From assembly GCA_024195585.1 (NCBI GenBank), contig SWBL01000087.1, positions 91,915 through 155,914 of the forward strand: a stretch of 64,000 bases of DNA. The letters are read 5' to 3'. The first letter of the stretch is position 1, and each line of letters begins with the position of its first letter. The position numbers were made by a program, and so were the translations under genes. Below, piece by piece: positions 53,511-64,000 of the stretch. Source of the stretch: Aureobasidium sp. EXF-3400. Lineage: Eukaryota > Ascomycota > Dothideomycetes > Dothideales > Saccotheciaceae. The notes beneath the pieces were generated by a model that saw nothing but the letters and a program-made list of their open reading frames with translations, was not told the origin of the DNA and made no database searches.

Positions 53511-55742
53511 ATGGAGATGCAAGCTGCTGTGCACAAGGCTCTCGATGTCAAGTGGCAGCTGACTGAGCATGGTGACTCGCGCAAGGGCAGGAAGCGCTCT
53601 CATCAAGCCCGTCAGACGCGTGAACACCTTGAACGCCATGGCGCCATCTCAGCTACGACCAGCAACATCAAGTTGACTGTCTTCCCAGAGGCCTACCCTC
53701 CTAGCAGAGCTTCTATTCTGAAGCTCACCAACAAGATCTATCTTGACGACCTTGATCTGGAGACTCACCATCACGGCAGCTTTCTCATACTTCGCACATT
53801 CGCTCGCTCGACCAATGTCTCTGACATCCAGACCTTCATGCCAGTTGAAGACGAGACTGGTGAAGTGGACAGAATCGCCATCCTCAACTTCGGCCTTTCG
53901 TCTTGGCCACAGAAACAACTCCCATCTGGCGTTGTTCTCGGTATCAAGGAGCCATTCTACAGTTCAGTCTCTGAAGACATGAGCATGGCACTGTGTGTCC
54001 ATCATCCTTCCGACGTCTTGTTTCTTGACGAGGACCATCCCATGTTTCCTCCCGAGTGGAAGTCATCAGCTCGACCCAAGACGGCTTCGGAGTGGAAGCT
54101 CGACGGCAACAACGCTCTGAAGAGCAAAGACTACATCAAGGCCAATCGATGCTACACAAAAGGTCTCGCCGCGCTCACCCCTGCCGACAACGAACTCAAA
54201 TTCGATCTTCTTCGCAACAGAGCCCAAGCCAGGCTCTCTCTCGGTTGCTACGAGACCGCAAAGGCGGACGCCATCGCCTCTACCGAAGAAGGAGCTACAC
54301 GCGATGAGTCGAAGCACAGAAAGGCTCTTTATCGTGCTGGTCGAGCTGCATATGAGCTTCAAGATTACAAGTTCGCCCAGGACATTTTCCAGCAAGTATT
54401 GAGTACCCTTCCATCCGACCAAGACGGTCTGCGAGAGCTCAAGCGCACCGAGTTGCGTATCCAGGAGGCCGCAGACGGTGTCTTTGACTTTGCGACCATG
54501 CTCAAGAAGATCTCAGACACAGCAGACTATCACTCCGAGCAAGCCAGCTACCTTCGTCGTACCACTATTCGCAACGCTGATGGCAGCTCCAAGGGTCTCT
54601 TCGCTACAGAGGACATCACCGCTGGACAAATCATTCTGTGTGAAAAAGCCTTTATCGCCTCAAATACACCCGACAACTCGCCCGCCTTGAGCGTAATTAT
54701 TAACCCTACCAACAACATGGGCATGCATGGCAGTCATGCCGCTGTCTGGATCGAGTCTGTACGCAAGTCTTTCCACAACCCATCTCACAGCATCAACGAC
54801 CTGTACGATGGCACAACTCGTTCTGCTGCATCAGCCGGTGATTCGAGCACCCTGATCGTTGATGGCATGCCAGTAATTGATGTTTTCCGTCTCCAGAACA
54901 TCATTGAGCACAACAGCTTTGGCTTCGAAGCCGATAAGGACAGAGTTCGTGCCGATGTAAAGAAGGCTGTCAGAAACGACTCCTCTGGTGTCTGGACCTA
55001 CGCTGCTCACATGAACCACTCTTGCCTCTTCAACTCCAGCCGTGGTTTCGTCGGTGATTTCATCGTTGTCCGTGCAAACAAGGATATCGGTCAGGGCGAA
55101 GAGATCACAACCATGTATTGCCCTATTGATGGCAACTTTGGCCAGCTCGAGCACAATCTCAAGAATTGGGGCTTCTCCTGCGGTTGCAAGTTGTGCAAGG
55201 CCGAGAAGAAGTGTGAGGAGAGTCTTTCAAGCCTTATGTTTGAGGTCAATACATTCTTCAAGAGCCATCCGCTTGAAGAGATTACGGCTTTGATGGCCAA
55301 GGATGCTGTTCCTACTGACCTCGTCGAGAAGGTCAAGCACTTCGAGAAGCTCCTCAAGAAGTCGTACCCTCTGAAGTCGTTCGCTACTTATGTCCCCAAG
55401 ACCAAGCAGATCATCGAGTTGCTTCCCACTATGGGCATGGCTGGAATCCATGAGTGGCTTATGTTCGCTCATTGGCGTCAACCTCCACGCGCTCTCGACT
55501 ATGCGACCTTTGTATTGATGGATCACGGTTACAAGGTCACCATCAAAGGCACTGAGGGTATCTACCTTGATCGCACCAATTGTGTTCTGAGCATGAAGGC
55601 TGTTATAGCCATGCAGTACATTGAGCACTTCTATACCATGGCTGGTAAGAAGACTCTTGCCAAATATGCTAGAGTTTTGGCTGAGGAGATGTATGTCACT
55701 TTCACGGGTAGCATGGTCGACTACAAGGGTTTCGTGGACTGA
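53511..55742 (+). CDS. TPR and SET-domain protein (SMYD-like lysine methyltransferase)
   Basis: A single exon of 743 aa from MEMQAAVHKALDVKW. TPR-like repeats lie at about 200-330 (KLDGNNALKSKDYIKANRCY, LRNRAQARLSLGCYETAKAD, RAGRAAYELQDYKFAQDIFQ). The SET domain follows at about 370-580: SKGLFATEDITAGQIILCEK, IEHNSFGF, HMNHSCLFNSSRG and GEEITTMYCPIDG. These include the NHS-C and pseudoknot Tyr motifs that bind S-adenosylmethionine. CGCKLCKAEKKC is a post-SET-like zinc site. This TPR plus SET layout occurs in fungal SMYD-like proteins; the methylation target is unknown. Longer starts at 53214 remain possible; 53511 is preferred because the preceding sequence lacks family character. Confidence 0.88.
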   Translation: MEMQAAVHKALDVKWQLTEHGDSRKGRKRSHQARQTREHLERHGAISATTSNIKLTVFPEAYPPSRASILKLTNKIYLDDLDLETHHHGSFLILRTFARSTNVSDIQTFMPVEDETGEVDRIAILNFGLSSWPQKQLPSGVVLGIKEPFYSSVSEDMSMALCVHHPSDVLFLDEDHPMFPPEWKSSARPKTASEWKLDGNNALKSKDYIKANRCYTKGLAALTPADNELKFDLLRNRAQARLSLGCYETAKADAIASTEEGATRDESKHRKALYRAGRAAYELQDYKFAQDIFQQVLSTLPSDQDGLRELKRTELRIQEAADGVFDFATMLKKISDTADYHSEQASYLRRTTIRNADGSSKGLFATEDITAGQIILCEKAFIASNTPDNSPALSVIINPTNNMGMHGSHAAVWIESVRKSFHNPSHSINDLYDGTTRSAASAGDSSTLIVDGMPVIDVFRLQNIIEHNSFGFEADKDRVRADVKKAVRNDSSGVWTYAAHMNHSCLFNSSRGFVGDFIVVRANKDIGQGEEITTMYCPIDGNFGQLEHNLKNWGFSCGCKLCKAEKKCEESLSSLMFEVNTFFKSHPLEEITALMAKDAVPTDLVEKVKHFEKLLKKSYPLKSFATYVPKTKQIIELLPTMGMAGIHEWLMFAHWRQPPRALDYATFVLMDHGYKVTIKGTEGIYLDRTNCVLSMKAVIAMQYIEHFYTMAGKKTLAKYARVLAEEMYVTFTGSMVDYKGFVD

Positions 55743-56237
55743 GTGAGTAGTCTGTTGAGCTTGGAGAGTGGTGGAGGTTAGACCTGAGAGACAGAAGAAT
55801 TCAACAGCACAGAAGCATGCGAGGAGACAGTCTGTGGCGTCGTAAAGCTTTTAACATAAATCCATACAGGTCTCTGTCGAACGAAAAGTATGGTACAAGA
55901 TTCAGTCTTCTGGTTCGGTCGCAGTGATTCCTATCATGGTGTTGACGATAAGCGTGGCCATATACATTGGTCGCACTAGATATTGCAGGGGATACGCTGG
56001 TTCAAAGTCTCCATATTATGAGGCGCTCTTGTGACAAAGGTAGAAAGTTGGTCATCAATTGTGCTCGCGATAACGAGGTACCGATCTACATATATACATG
56101 ACGCGTTGAATGCCAAGACCCGAGGGGCGGCAGCGAGGTCGAGGCGTAACATCAACCTCTTGCTCTTTGTCCAAACTTGTTAACATCGCAGTTGCAGCTC
56201 TTACAGAAAGTCCTTGTCGATAACGCACGTCATAAAT
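55743..56237. other. Intergenic; P450 promoter
   Basis: No gene seen. TATATA near 56092-56097 lies about 145 bp before the P450 start. Confidence 0.5.
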
Positions 56238-58016
56238 ATGGTGGTGGCAGTGAAACGCGCGGTGCTGCTTGCGTCCGCTGCTATATCGTTCTCGCTCAAA
56301 AGGTTCGCCCCCGAACGGCTAATACACGAGTCGTTATGGCAAACATCAGCAGCCATCTTTTTCAGTGTAATCGCTGTACGATTCTTCTGGGCTTCTTTCA
56401 TCTATCCCTTTTACTTCTCCCCTTTGCGTCACCTTCCTCAACCTAAGCAGACGTCGCTTCTCTTTGGACAATTCCTCAAAATCATCAAAGAGCCCACTGG
56501 CGTCCCTCAGCGAGAATGGATGGAAGAGATTAAGAACGACGGGTTGATCTACTACAGAGGTCTTTTCAACATGGAGAGAGTGATGGTCACCACGCCCAAA
56601 GCACTCAGCGAAGCAGTAACCTTGAAAAGCTATGACTTGATCAAACCACCAACTTTGATCAAAGGACTTGCCCGGATCCTTGGCTATGGTATCTTGTTGA
56701 CTGAAGGCCAGGAACACAAGGTCCAACGTAAAAACTTGACGCCAGCGTTCAGCTATCGCCACATCAAAGACTTATACCCTGTTTTCTGGGACCAATCTCG
56801 AGATATGATTTTAGGCATTGATAAGGAAATCGCAAGCAAGGCAGACGAAAAGACCGGCGCCGACGTGGAAAAAGTTGAACATGAAATCAACGTCGACGGC
56901 TGGACTTCTCGTGCCACCCTCGACATCATTGGTGTAGCTACAATCGGAAAGTCGTTCGGCGCGATAGAAGACCCCAACAGCAAGCTTTACCAGACTTACC
57001 AAACACTATTCAAACAGGACTGGCAAACACAACTGGTCGGCTTCTTGAACGTCGTCCTGCCTTTCTGGTTCATCAGAGCGCTGCCGATTCCGCGTAACAT
57101 TAAGGTCGAGAGGGAACGCTTATACCTTAGCAAAATATGTTTCGAAATGCTCGCAGACAAGAGGGCAAAGATATCTGCTGCGAAGCAAAACAACTTATCT
57201 GATGAGACGGCTGCTGGAGTCGACATTCTGAGTGTCGCAATGCAGAGTGGAGCCTTTACTGATCATCAGATTGTCGATCAACTGCTCACCTTCCTTGCTG
57301 CCGGTCATGAGACGGTATGTAGAATTCTGCGATTTTCTGGTGTTCGGTCACTGACACATCTTACTACAGACAGCGACAGCGATGACATGGGCCGTCTATA
57401 CCCTGGGCAAGTTCCCCGAAGTACAGCAGAAACTGCGCGACGAATTGCGTGCCTCGGATCTTCCAGACATCCGTGATACCAGTGGACATATCACTGCCGA
57501 GCAAATCGAGCAACTACCTTACCTTCATGCTGTGACTAACGAAGTTCTGCGATTCTACTCTCCTGTGCCGGCGACCATCCGCATCGCTGCAAAAGACGTT
57601 GTTCTCTCAGGACAATTGATTCCTGAGGGTACAATGGTCTTCACGCCCCTTATAGCTGCAAATCATAACTCTTCGATGTGGACTGAAGACCCCAAGATGT
57701 TCAATCCTGACAGATGGATGGGTCCTGGCAGAGCGAACACTGGAGGAGCCGAAAGCAATTATTCGAACATGACCTTCTCTCACGGGCCAAGAGGATGCAT
57801 TGGAGCCAGTAAGTCAATGGAGAAATACTAATGTCCTGTTGCTCACCCCCTCCAGGTTTTGCCAAAGCGGAATTTGCTTCCTTGCTCGCCGCTTGGGTTC
57901 TCGGCTTCGAAACTACACTGATCGACCCGGACATGAAAGACCCAGATGTGACTGGCGGCATCATCAGAAGAATCAAAGGAGGTCTTCGTGTCAAGATTAA
58001 TCGAGCAAAGTCATGA
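56238..58016 (+). CDS. Cytochrome P450 monooxygenase
   Basis: Three exons (56238-57314, 57370-57808, 57856-58016) give 558 aa. The N-terminal membrane anchor lies at about 35-60 (AAIFFSVIAVRFFWASFIYP) followed by LRHLPQP. The I-helix oxygen-binding motif is AAGHETTATAM, formed by joining exons 1 and 2. ExxR is in EVLRFYSP, and the heme-ligand loop FSHGPRGCIGA ends at the exon 2/3 join. The overall pattern is that of a class II microsomal P450, needing a CPR partner. The substrate and CYP family number cannot be assigned by eye. An upstream in-frame TTG was ignored; ATG 56238 is the first Met. It lies on the same strand as the two rhodopsin-domain genes downstream. Confidence 0.93.
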
Positions 58017-58641
58017 AGGTGACTGGAGATCGGGTTTACTCCGCGGCAATATATTCAAACACCATCACGAATTTAACAAGAGTTTCTGGACCCTCTGACC
58101 ATATTAACTCCACTATGGTGAGCTTTCGGCTCTTCGTTATGGGTAAGCATCGCGTGATCCCGAGCACTTGGTAAGTCTTTAATGTAGCCGGAAAATATTC
58201 GGCTTCATGATCGACATAGCGCAACCTGCACGCAGAGGCCGGAACACAATCAATGCTCTACCGTGGCGCAATCTTAGTCTCGAAGGGTCCTCGCTTGTAG
58301 ACAAACTAGAGGTCCTTGCCTTCATACGAGGACTCAACCATAATCCTTCGGGAGCGAGCCTTGACAAAGTCCAATAACATGCCGCCATCATATTATAGGA
58401 CTTCGGGTCTTCGGCCGTGTCCAATGCTAATTGGAGCGAGAGGATTATAGTACGTCTCAAGAGGCCAGCCACTTTGCTTCGAGAGCCGATTTTCGATCAG
58501 GTAGGTAAGCGATGCTGTGTGCCGTTGTCACCTCAGATCCGATGGTGATGAGTGTTGGACCATGTCTACTATTGTGGATGTCGTTTTTTGTGTGACCATC
58601 ATCTTTGATCTTTCTTTCGTGGGGCGAATGCTCTTGCCGGC
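58017..58641. other. Intergenic, no gene seen
   Basis: P450 3' flank and the promoter of rhodopsin-domain gene A. Confidence 0.6.
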
Positions 58642-59942
58642 ATGGGTTACAATATTTCTGGCGAGGCCGTCATGGTGAGCCTGCATCTTTTGCAACATGG
58701 ACCGTGTACTGACCACTCCAAGGCCATCGAATGGACGCTTTTCGCATTGGCATATTGTATTGTAGGACTTCGGATTGGTGTCCGAATCGCTCGGAGGCAG
58801 CAGAAGCATGTCATCATCTCAGATTGCTTGTTGATAGCGTCTGCGCTCGACTGTCTGGGACTGATCATATGTGAGTGTCTCTCGATTGCTTGTGTTATAT
58901 CATACTGATGAGAAGCGATAGGCGATACATGGACATATTCTCTTGGTGGCATGCGATATATACCACAAGGTGAAGCATTGTCAGCAGCTGATATGAAAAA
59001 CGAGGTCATTCTGGACAAGGTAAGTCATCTCTGCTGTGCCCAAGTCATATACTGATGAGCTACTTCAGATATCGTTCGCCTCCAATTACTTTTACGATAC
59101 GGGCATGTACTGGCCCAAAGCCGCGTTGATTGCTCTCTACTTCAAGATTATCCCAAGCACCATGCCACGATTACGGACGTCGTTATATGTTGTTACTGGT
59201 TTTGTGGTCGCGTGCGCTATAACCACGTGCTTGCTCGACACTCTTTGGTGTGCGCCGAATATTGCAAGCAATTGGTCGTTGGAGGAAGGCGCATGCTCGG
59301 CTTTCAACTCGCTTCTTGTCCTACAGATTGATTGGGCAATGAACTGTTTCTCCGACGTTGCAAGTAAGGATACTCGAAAACATTTCAAAACTTTCATGCC
59401 TGGGATCGCTAATCTTCACTGAACCAGTCTTCGTCCTTCCCTTCCCTCTTTTGCGCCATCTTCACCTCAACCGCAACCAGATATACGGACTTTTGTTGAC
59501 CTTTACGCTTGGACTCGCTACCATCGCCGTCAACCTCGCTCGTTTCATCACAATCCAGACTGGCAACAATTGGAACGCCGTGTTCATATGGTCCATGGCC
59601 GAGATGGCCGTCGCAATCATCGTTGTCTCTCTCCCTGCGCTGAAGACTCTACTACGTCGCAAAAGCAAGACTTCAACCACATCAAAGTCATATCTCGACG
59701 GACAACACTATATGGTTACGGCATCGCGGGGAAGGTCTGTGTTTGCAAGAGGTGATCCTCTAGACGATGAGGGCAGTGATGTGGAGCTCAATCGTGTCAC
59801 GGGAAAGAGAGATGTCATCTACAAGACTAAGGAGGTCAGTGTTGATTCGCGACCGATTGAGGATGGTGATGATGGAGGACCACTTGGTCTGGCTTGGACG
59901 AATAATGGCTACGATGGAGGAGTTGGGAAAGCCGGTGTTTGA
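58642..59942 (+). CDS. Fungal rhodopsin-domain membrane protein A (tandem copy)
   Basis: Five exons (58642-58674, 58723-58870, 58922-59019, 59069-59363, 59428-59942) give 362 aa. The first exon encodes MGYNISGEAVM. Helices are AIEWTLFALAYCIVGLRIG, DCLLIASALDCLGLIICD, WPKAALIALYFKIIP, SLYVVTGFVVACAITTCLLD, IYGLLLTFTLGLATIAVNLA and WSMAEMAVAIIVVSLPAL. ISFASNYFYDTGMYWPK is the characteristic loop of the fungal rhodopsin-domain family. The C-terminal 90 residues are hydrophilic and acidic. The protein is homologous to copy B at 60534 and distantly to the long protein at 11835-14000. Ligand and signalling role are unknown. Confidence 0.88.
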
Positions 59943-60533
59943 TACGCATCCCTTGCTGGATACTCCAGTATTCATCCATTCTCAGGAAAAACACAAGAGT
60001 CAGTGCAGCAAGATTCAGCAAACATGGTACTACCAACACAGCAGACCTAGACCCACAGCATGAGTCTGCAGATATTCCCATGTCTCGCCACTTCAAAGGT
60101 CTCAGGATTTTGAAATCGCATCTCCATCAAAGATCGGCAGATTCTAGACTTTGTCTCATGAGACAAATCGCAGACTTGACAATCACGAAACTCGCCAGAG
60201 TTTTACCATCTCAACCATCGCTATACGAGACGGAGCCGAGATATATTAATGAATATGGTTCCCGGTAGACTGGGTCGCCGAGCACGCGGACTTCGGGTCC
60301 GTGTGTTTCAACATCTTAAATCCTTTGGAGGATGGGGAAGCTGCCTCCTAGCAATCCAATCAAGAAGCAGACTCCACTTGACTGGCTCCTTCCTCATACG
60401 GTATATTGATCTTTAGTCAGAGATACCCGGTCGAGTGCGGGCAAAGTCGTCGGCTCGTGGATGGGGTGATTGTCGACGAGGTGAGACTTGCGGCACAGCC
60501 AAGCGAAAGTAATGCCACTTTCGCTATAGATGA
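59943..60533. other. Spacer between tandem rhodopsin-domain genes, no gene seen
   Basis: 3' flank of copy A and the promoter of copy B. No third copy or relic was recognised. Confidence 0.55.
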
Positions 60534-61854
60534 ATGGATTTCGTTCCATCGCTCAACAACCATGGTCTGCAGGGCCTGAGACGCGAAGAGGTAAAGCGGG
60601 AGAGAAAACAGCCAAGCGATGGAGTATCGATCAGTGGGTACAGTATATGGATGGTAAGCTCATTTATATAGCAATGGCTGCCTTTCCTGCTAGCTCTTTC
60701 TTCTTCTCTTGCATTTCCTGCATACTCACGGTATCAAAACAACAGCTTGAGTTGGTCTTTATCAACAAATTGCAAAAATGGCAAACTCGATTGGTGGAAA
60801 GGACTGCATGGTCAGTTTCCGCACCTCAGCAGTTCATGTTACCAGCGTCGCTAACCTTTGCCTTGCATTTGACAGATCTCGGAATGGATCCTCTTGATCG
60901 CAGCTTATTTCCTTGTGGGATTGAGAATGTATACTCGCCTGCTCGTGCAGAGACAGAAGTTGAGGTTGTCTGAGTACCTCCTTCTGTTCTCAGCTCTGAT
61001 TGGTTTGGGACTTATCATCTGCGAGTAAGTGATTTTTTTTTGCTTTTGCTCTCTTGTTTCTTTGCTGACGGTGAGGACACAGCACACTGACTTTTAAACT
61101 CGGAGTCATGGATTATTGGAAATCCTCAGTCAAATTGTCAAAGATCTCTTTCGCATCAAACTACTTTTACGACTTCGGCATGGTGGGTTTTTCTTAGAAC
61201 CATGATGCTACTCGCAAAGTACTGACACACAACTGCAGGGTTTTCCTAAATTGAGCATGCTAGCCTTCTACTGGGGCGTGTTTCCCGCCGATAGACCTAC
61301 ACTGCGCAAGGCCATGTATGTTGTCACTGCCTATGTGTGTTTTGCCTACATGTGTGTTCTTTGGATGGACACTTTCTACTGCGGTGTCCCGGTCTCTGTC
61401 CAATGGAGCCAGGAAAAAGGTGCCTGCAGTGTGTTCTACGCCGATACACCATTCTATTTCAACTTTTCGATGAACCTTTCCAGCTACATCTTCAGTAAGT
61501 TCACCCTCAACCAAGAAATCAGGTTATAATATCTAACAAAGTTCAGTCTACGGTCTCCCCCTATTCTTGCTCAAGGGAATGAGCAAAGAACACAAAGCTG
61601 CCATCTACTTTACCTTCTCCTTGGGTATCATACCCGCACTGACGACTATGATCCGCTTCATCACGCTCAACACCGATTCGAGTGAGCCCAACTTGGTGTA
61701 CATTCTGAGTATGGTCGAGATGGCTACAGCGCTTGCTGCCGTCTCGGTGCCTGGATTGAAGCCATTGCTCGATAGACGTGGTACGGTTGCTGACGACCGC
61801 TCACTCGTCAGCAGAGAGGTTGTTACAGACAATAAGTTTAGTGGCGAAGTCTAA
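60534..61854 (+). CDS. Fungal rhodopsin-domain membrane protein B (tandem copy)
   Basis: Five exons (60534-60653, 60876-61024, 61083-61182, 61239-61494, 61547-61854) give 310 aa. Helices correspond to copy A one by one: ISEWILLIAAYFLVGLRMYT, SEYLLLFSALIGLGLIICD, KLSMLAFYWGVFPAD, MYVVTAYVCFAYMCVLWMD, IYFTFSLGIIPALTTMIRF and LSMVEMATALAAVSVPGL. The loop KISFASNYFYDFGM is nearly identical in the two. Exon 1 (MDFVPSLNNHGLQG… SISGYSIWM) is the least certain: its intron is 222 bp and the N-terminus is longer and basic. It ends SISGxxxxM just as copy A ends ISGEAVM. The C-terminus is shorter than in copy A. Confidence 0.83.
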
Positions 61855-62545
61855 TATGGTAGCCTTAATGTTGTGACAGAAAAAACGTAGGGAAGACGCA
61901 AGACAAAGGCTGCTACATGCTATGATCGAAGAAATCTTCAATCGATCTTGATAATCCACCCATCCTATCTCTATCTCACCATCAGCTATGCTCTCACATA
62001 TCAATCAAGCTCAACTCCATCTTCGTTTGTATGCATGAAGAGAAGGAAGACCAAATCTTGATCGATGACCGATTCAGGCGTTGGCGTCCACCCAGATCCA
62101 AGTCCTGCTTGCTGTGTGTAACACCCTGGTCATATCAACGACAGCTTGCCGACCGATCAACCCGTTATCCATATCCTTTCTGGGAACACCAAGGCAGTCC
62201 GCGGTGTCATGAATGGTTAGGAAACGAGCGTCTCTACGTTTGGCGCTATAATGCCGACCTTACAGTTGAAGAGAGCAATCGCTAAGATTTTATGTTTTTA
62301 TGCTGTCACAGCAATGCGGACGAGTCCGATCAGTCACCTGAAGTCATGCACAAGTCACGATCATCGATGTCAGCCCATGAGCTTACGTCCAACCAGACAG
62401 AGTCATCGCTGGCTGTCGATGTGCCTATGACTTATCTGTCAAGACGGCCCTCGTGCTGTCAGACGCTCAATGGCAGCATCAGATATTGACATGAGAATAT
62501 GATTTGGACTGCAGACAGCTTCATATCACGTGAAAGCGTTTAACA
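61855..62545. other. Intergenic, no gene seen
   Basis: Spacer between rhodopsin gene B and tRNA-Gly. Two short plus frames (62031-62285, 62292-62489) have no domain signal. Confidence 0.5.
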
Positions 62546-62616
62546 GTCGCAGTGGTTTAGTGGTAAAATTCGTGCTTGCCATGCACGAGCCCCGTGTTCG
62601 ATTCACGGCTGCGACA
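62546..62616 (+). tRNA. tRNA-Gly(GCC)
   Basis: The acceptor stem GTCGCAG/CTGCGAC pairs fully. The anticodon stem is CGTGC/GCACG with loop TTGCCAT. The T loop is TTCGATT. Length is 71 nt without intron, followed closely by TTTT. Confidence 0.95.
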
Positions 62617-63066
62617 ATTGTTTTGTCTTTTGGCTGTTCTGGAGCATATGGAAGTGCAGCAGGGACCTTTCGTTTTGCTTACAGCAAGGACCTTGGTCAC
62701 TTTGAGTCTGTGTACAGGTATTGGGCTGAATATTGTTAAGGATCAAGTTCGTTCCGTTAAGCATGAAAGGCATCGAAAACACCAAGCCCATCGTTTGACA
62801 TGCACAATCTCTCTATACCTTCCTACTTTCCTCCTAATTTCTTTTGTCTACCTCGACTATCACCAGAAACCACCTCCAAGGCTCACTGCTCTTCTGGATG
62901 ATCGTCTCAAAAGTCGTTTCCGCCAAGCTTCAGGAGTCAGAAAAAAAAGAAGTCCCATCTCCACCAAAAGTTTTAGGCCCGTTCCTAGCCCCTTGATCCA
63001 CCCACTCCCTCAACACATTCAGGCATGCAAAAGAAATGTTTCTAGATTGAATCCAGAGCAAAAGAA
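62617..63066. other. Spacer between tRNA genes, no protein gene seen
   Basis: T- and C-rich near 62790-62840, with an A run near 62940. Nothing recognised. Confidence 0.55.
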
Positions 63067-63147
63067 CGACGCCTGCAGGACTCGAACCTGCGCTCCCGAA
63101 GGAAATAGATTTCTAGTCTATCGCTATAACCACTCAGCCAAAGCGCC
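63067..63147 (-). tRNA. tRNA-Ser(AGA)
   Basis: On the minus strand the acceptor strands GGCGCTT and AGGCGTC pair with wobbles. The anticodon arm ATAGA-CTAGAAA-TCTAT gives AGA. A long variable arm (class II) follows, typical of tRNA-Ser, and the T arm is GCAGG-TTCGAGT-CCTGC. There is no intron; length is 81 nt. Confidence 0.93.
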
Positions 63148-63911
63148 TGATGATAGAAAGGTTCAACTTAAGGCGATGGAAGTCCTAATTTGCTGTGCTG
63201 AGCATGTCTGAAAGCTCCAGGAGTGGTTGTCTAAGGGCGAGAGCAGAAGGAAGTGAAGCCTGCTTGAAGCCTCGAGGTTCATAGGAAGTAGAACATTATA
63301 CCGAGGATCAGACGATGATACTTGCTTAATCGTACAGTCGGTGAAGTGCATGGGGGGAACCCCTAGAAGCCTCGAGAGCTATTGGTGTTATGGTTGTCGG
63401 AGAGGTCGATGTAAAGGTGATCGAAGCCTGTCTGGAGTCTCGAGATACACATGGGGGTAAAGCGCCACATCCGAGATCAGGAAGCATTTAAAGTCGAGCT
63501 TTGTAGTATATATGACAAGGAGAGCAGAAAAGACAGAAACCTGATCTCCACTACCTTGTGCTTATCAGGTGCTGCAAACTGGCGAGAGTCATGCCTTCAG
63601 CTACCAAAAGTCGTTATAGACGTCCTCCTCATAGCTGATCGTTTCAGTGATGTTGCCTCTACTTACCGTTCTCACCACTAGCATAACGACAAAAATACCT
63701 ATATGGCTGTGCAGGAAAAATAACTACCGTGGTGAATCAAAGCAAAAAGCTCGCAAATCTCGGAGTTGCACTCCGACCCTGTCCGCCAAGCCAGACTTCA
63801 CCACCCAAAAATTCTCAGATTTTCAAAAATTTTCCAACCACACCAGTTTCAAACCTTCCCAACACAACAAAATAAAGCAAAAAAAGAGTCGTCAACTCAT
63901 AGTTTAGGAAT
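63148..63911. other. Spacer with short dispersed repeats
   Basis: No gene seen. Related motifs recur: GAAGCCTGCTTGAAGCCTCGAG near 63255-63276, AGAAGCCTCGAGAGC near 63366, and GAAGCCTGTCTGGAGTCTCGAG near 63424. This is a degenerate repeat of unknown origin. Confidence 0.4.
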
Positions 63912-64000
63912 AGCCGAAGGCGGGGCTCGAACCCGCGACCTTGAGGTTGTACTTTATCTGATGATAAGAGCCACACGCTCTACCGATTGAGCTACCCCGG
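63912..64000 (-). tRNA. tRNA-Lys(CUU) with 17-nt intron, missing its first base
   Basis: On the minus strand the D arm is AGCTC…GAGC. The anticodon CTT lies at 63966-63968, and the intron at 63948-63964 follows the next base. The T arm is GCGGG-TTCGAGC-CCCGC. The acceptor strand CTTCGGC needs GCCGGGG, of which only six bases are in the window. The anticodon stem has one T-T mismatch. Confidence 0.88.

Noticed and set aside
63340..63375. GGGGAACCCC palindrome as a terminator or hairpin RNA
   Set aside because: It is very short, with no flanking complementarity or conserved context. It is likely part of the degenerate repeat.
1..64000. CRISPR arrays, insertion sequences, LTRs or provirus-like genes
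   Set aside because: No regularly spaced repeats, terminal repeats, integrase, transposase or reverse-transcriptase motifs were seen on either strand.

Overview
The window reads as nuclear DNA of a filamentous ascomycete (Pezizomycotina). Genes are dense and on both strands. Most are interrupted by short introns of about 45-60 bp with GT(A/G)AGT-type donors and CTRAC-like branch sites. The protein set is typical of this group: fungal rhodopsin-domain membrane proteins, a GH115 glucuronidase, an Hmt1-type ABC transporter, Tof1 and Tfb2. tRNA genes carry small canonical introns. I lean to Dothideomycetes, but that is inference. I saw no transposon, CRISPR array, viral gene, toxin gene or large horizontally acquired block.

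Layout. 0-10.5 kb: RBR ubiquitin ligase, KDEL receptor (ERD2), a BTB-like unknown, a gene-poor stretch holding two diverged copies of one sequence, a divergent pair (Tim17-like membrane protein and a small conserved unknown), RidA/Mmf1 and adenine phosphoribosyltransferase. 11-20.6 kb: a rhodopsin-domain protein with a long tail, an aldo-keto reductase, a small MYND zinc-finger protein, a BED-like zinc-finger protein whose first coding exon is only ATG, and a C19orf53-like basic protein. 21-29 kb: secreted and metabolic genes (GH115, a Cys-rich secreted protein, an agmatinase-like ureohydrolase). 30-41 kb: Hmt1-like ABC transporter, Nudix hydrolase, nitroreductase, tRNA-Pro, TFIIH subunit Tfb2 and an SGNH hydrolase. 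41-56 kb: housekeeping genes (Tof1, 3-hydroxyacyl-CoA dehydrogenase, a disordered unknown, a nine-exon thioesterase, the divergent ribosome-biogenesis pair RRP3/SSF1, a TPR-SET protein). 56-64 kb: a cytochrome P450, a tandem pair of rhodopsin-domain genes, and tRNA-Gly, tRNA-Ser and tRNA-Lys, the last cut by the window edge.

How the genes work together. There is no operon-like pathway. Functional pairing appears in the divergent promoters: RRP3/SSF1 (both ribosome biogenesis), Tof1/hydroxyacyl-CoA dehydrogenase and Tfb2/SGNH. Exon structures were joined by hand from splice signals, reading frame and family alignment. They should be read as gene models without transcript support. The most unusual features are gene-structural: micro-exons of 13-23 nt, an ATG-only coding exon, a GC-AG intron, and a tandem receptor pair in which some introns are shared and some have moved. 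No clearly new multi-gene system was found.
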